Assembly (NCBI GenBank): GCA_019095985.1
Contig: CM032669.1
Span: forward strand, 59,179,896-59,243,895
Source of the DNA: Streblospio benedicti
Lineage: Eukaryota; Annelida; Polychaeta; Spionida; Spionidae
DNA: 64,000 bases
Direction of reading: 5' to 3'
Shown here: in pieces, positions 62,950 to 64,000 of the stretch
Position numbering within the stretch: the first letter of the stretch is position 1
Layout of the letters: every line of letters starts with the position of its first letter
The notes under the pieces: generated by a model
What the model was told of the DNA's origin: nothing
What the model saw: only the letters and a program-made list of their open reading frames with translations
Databases searched by the model: none
Translations under genes and position numbers: made by a program

Positions 62950-64000
62950 TCGGGGGGTCGGTTGGTTTTCTCAAGTAATAAAGTCTGACCCCCCCCCATC
63001 CCCATAACGCCAAACTGCATGTCATTTATGCATCCCTTGGATGAACTTTGCAGCAATTCTGTCTAGTCTCTTCATAACCTGGTATAGAAGTTTCAGACCA
63101 CGGAAATTACCTCGCTCCAGAGAATCACCTTTACCTTTGTACAGGTTTACTATGAAACTTTCATCGCGGTCAGATGGTATATGACCTTCTACTAATAGTT
63201 ACAGTGAATATATCTTCACACAGGTCATATATAAACATTGCACAATCAGTTTTTTAAGTAGTTGTGTGAGGACTGTAAGGCATCTTAGACCTGCAGTCTT
63301 CAGCATTTCTGCCAATATATATTACAGAAGGCCCAGCCGCTTTCCCACACTTCGAGAGTCTCAGTGTTTCAATGCCCATCTCAGAGACACTCAACAGGGC
63401 GTACCTTTGAGAATAAATTTGGGTCCAAAAGGGTCAGGAACTCTCATGTATCTACTGGTCCTGCAAAAATGTACTTGTCCTCCTTGCCCAAACTCTATGC
63501 CTGTATGTCAAATTGACCAAAATTGCTACTCATCAAAAGGACAAGTTGCTTAAACTTCTTACTCGTCCTCCACAAGTTTTTACTAGTCAGTACGAGCGGA
63601 CGAGTGGTTAATCCTGACCCTGTGGACCAGGGGAAACTCCAGAGAGTTTGGAAAAGTCTCTCATAGTACTGTTTCTGCGTAAACTTCTCCGCCTCATCAT
63701 CCATTGCAATCTCCCCAAGATCGTTTCACACACACTTGTCCGGTCACATCTTGATTTTGTCTTCATATTTGCTTTGCAATGCATAGATGTTATCCTTGCT
63801 CTCTATGGTATTCTGCAGTTCTCGCGTCTGCCAGTTCTTTAGCCAAACAGATTACATGTTTTGCTCATCTTTTGGCTGCTATATACACATTTTGTATCTA
63901 TCCCAGTCTTCCTCCATACTTCCAACACCTCCTCTTTTCCTGTATAGCTGAACTCACTTCATTATTCCACTGCCAAGTTTGCTTCCTAGGACGCCCTTTC
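62950..64000 (-). mobile_element. LINE (RT/endonuclease linker region), running off the window
   Basis: On the minus strand from 64000: RPRKQTWQWNNEVSSAIQEK, ADAREFCRI, NIYALQSKYEDKI, DDEAEKFTQKQYYERLFQ, then after a small TIR element IPSDRDESFIVNLYKGKGDS, LERGNFRGLKLLYQVMKRLD and NDMQFGVMGMGGGQT. These match the order of the pre-RT linker and first RT motifs of the common RTE/CR1-like elements ('TWWWN.EV..AI.EK...', 'ALERGNYRGLKLLDQVMKVLE', 'MQFGF.PGRGTTDAI'). Several stops and frameshifts are present. The 5' end lies beyond the window. Confidence 0.85.
63430..63622. mobile_element. CAGGGTC-type MITE copy 3, inserted in a LINE
   Basis: GGGTCAGGAACTCTCATG at the left, TTAATCCTGACCCTG at the right; the interior is as in 15851-16084 (TGTCAAATTGACCA, TCATCAAAAGGACAAGTTGC, ACTAGTCAGTACGAGCGGAC). 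It lies inside the LINE at 62950-64000, so it is the younger of the two. Confidence 0.8.

Overview
The window is AT-rich animal DNA with small exons, GT-AG introns and many transposon remnants (LINEs, tRNA-derived SINEs, TIR elements, snap-back palindromes). The mix of a multi-macrodomain PARP gene, CR1-like LINEs and many small repeats suggests a marine invertebrate, probably a lophotrochozoan such as a mollusc. This is inference; no organism-specific marker is visible. All exon borders below were read by eye from splice signals, reading phase and family similarity.

Layout. 1-3.7 kb holds transposon debris: a MULE-like TIR element, a Penelope-like tail, a hAT tail and a CR1-like LINE end. 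3.9-6.7 kb (+) holds three exons like the 5' part of BABAM2/BRE, then the main coding exon of an SZRD1 (SUZ domain) gene. 6.7-10.5 kb is intergenic with a SINE and a small TIR element. 10.56-34.97 kb (-) is one large gene of about 30 coding exons for a PARP14-like macro-PARP: N-terminal RRM/KH-like modules, four tandem macrodomains, an acidic linker with a KH-like segment, and a catalytic domain whose motifs read H-Y-E. Its introns carry at least four snap-back palindromes, several MITEs, a LINE, a tandem array and a TIR-bounded tyrosine-recombinase fossil.

35-37.8 kb is repeat-rich with a pogo/Tigger scrap. 37.78-44.12 kb (-) is a gene in which an OTU protease exon, several duplicated Thr/Pro-rich exons (all phase 0) and a large DDE-like exon splice in frame. 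44.2-51.4 kb is a second, broken copy of its 5' half, joined to the first by a readable tandem-duplication junction near 44.2 kb. Insertions private to each copy give relative ages for several mobile elements.

52.49-54.73 kb (-) is a BTB-BACK-Kelch gene with one in-frame TAG between BACK and Kelch. 55.6-60.37 kb is a direct array of about 1.7-1.8 kb units, each with a LINE 3' end, running into a 100-N gap. 60.9 kb has a GC-rich putative first exon. 61.7-64 kb holds two more LINE remnants, one split by a small TIR element.

Biology. The macro-PARP family is tied to ADP-ribose signalling and antiviral defence, OTU proteases to ubiquitin removal, and BTB-Kelch proteins to ubiquitin ligation. Nothing in the sequence shows that these neighbours work together. 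The strongest candidates for something undescribed are the OTU/Thr-Pro/DDE-like fusion gene with its tandem broken copy, and the macro-PARP with an H-Y-E catalytic signature.
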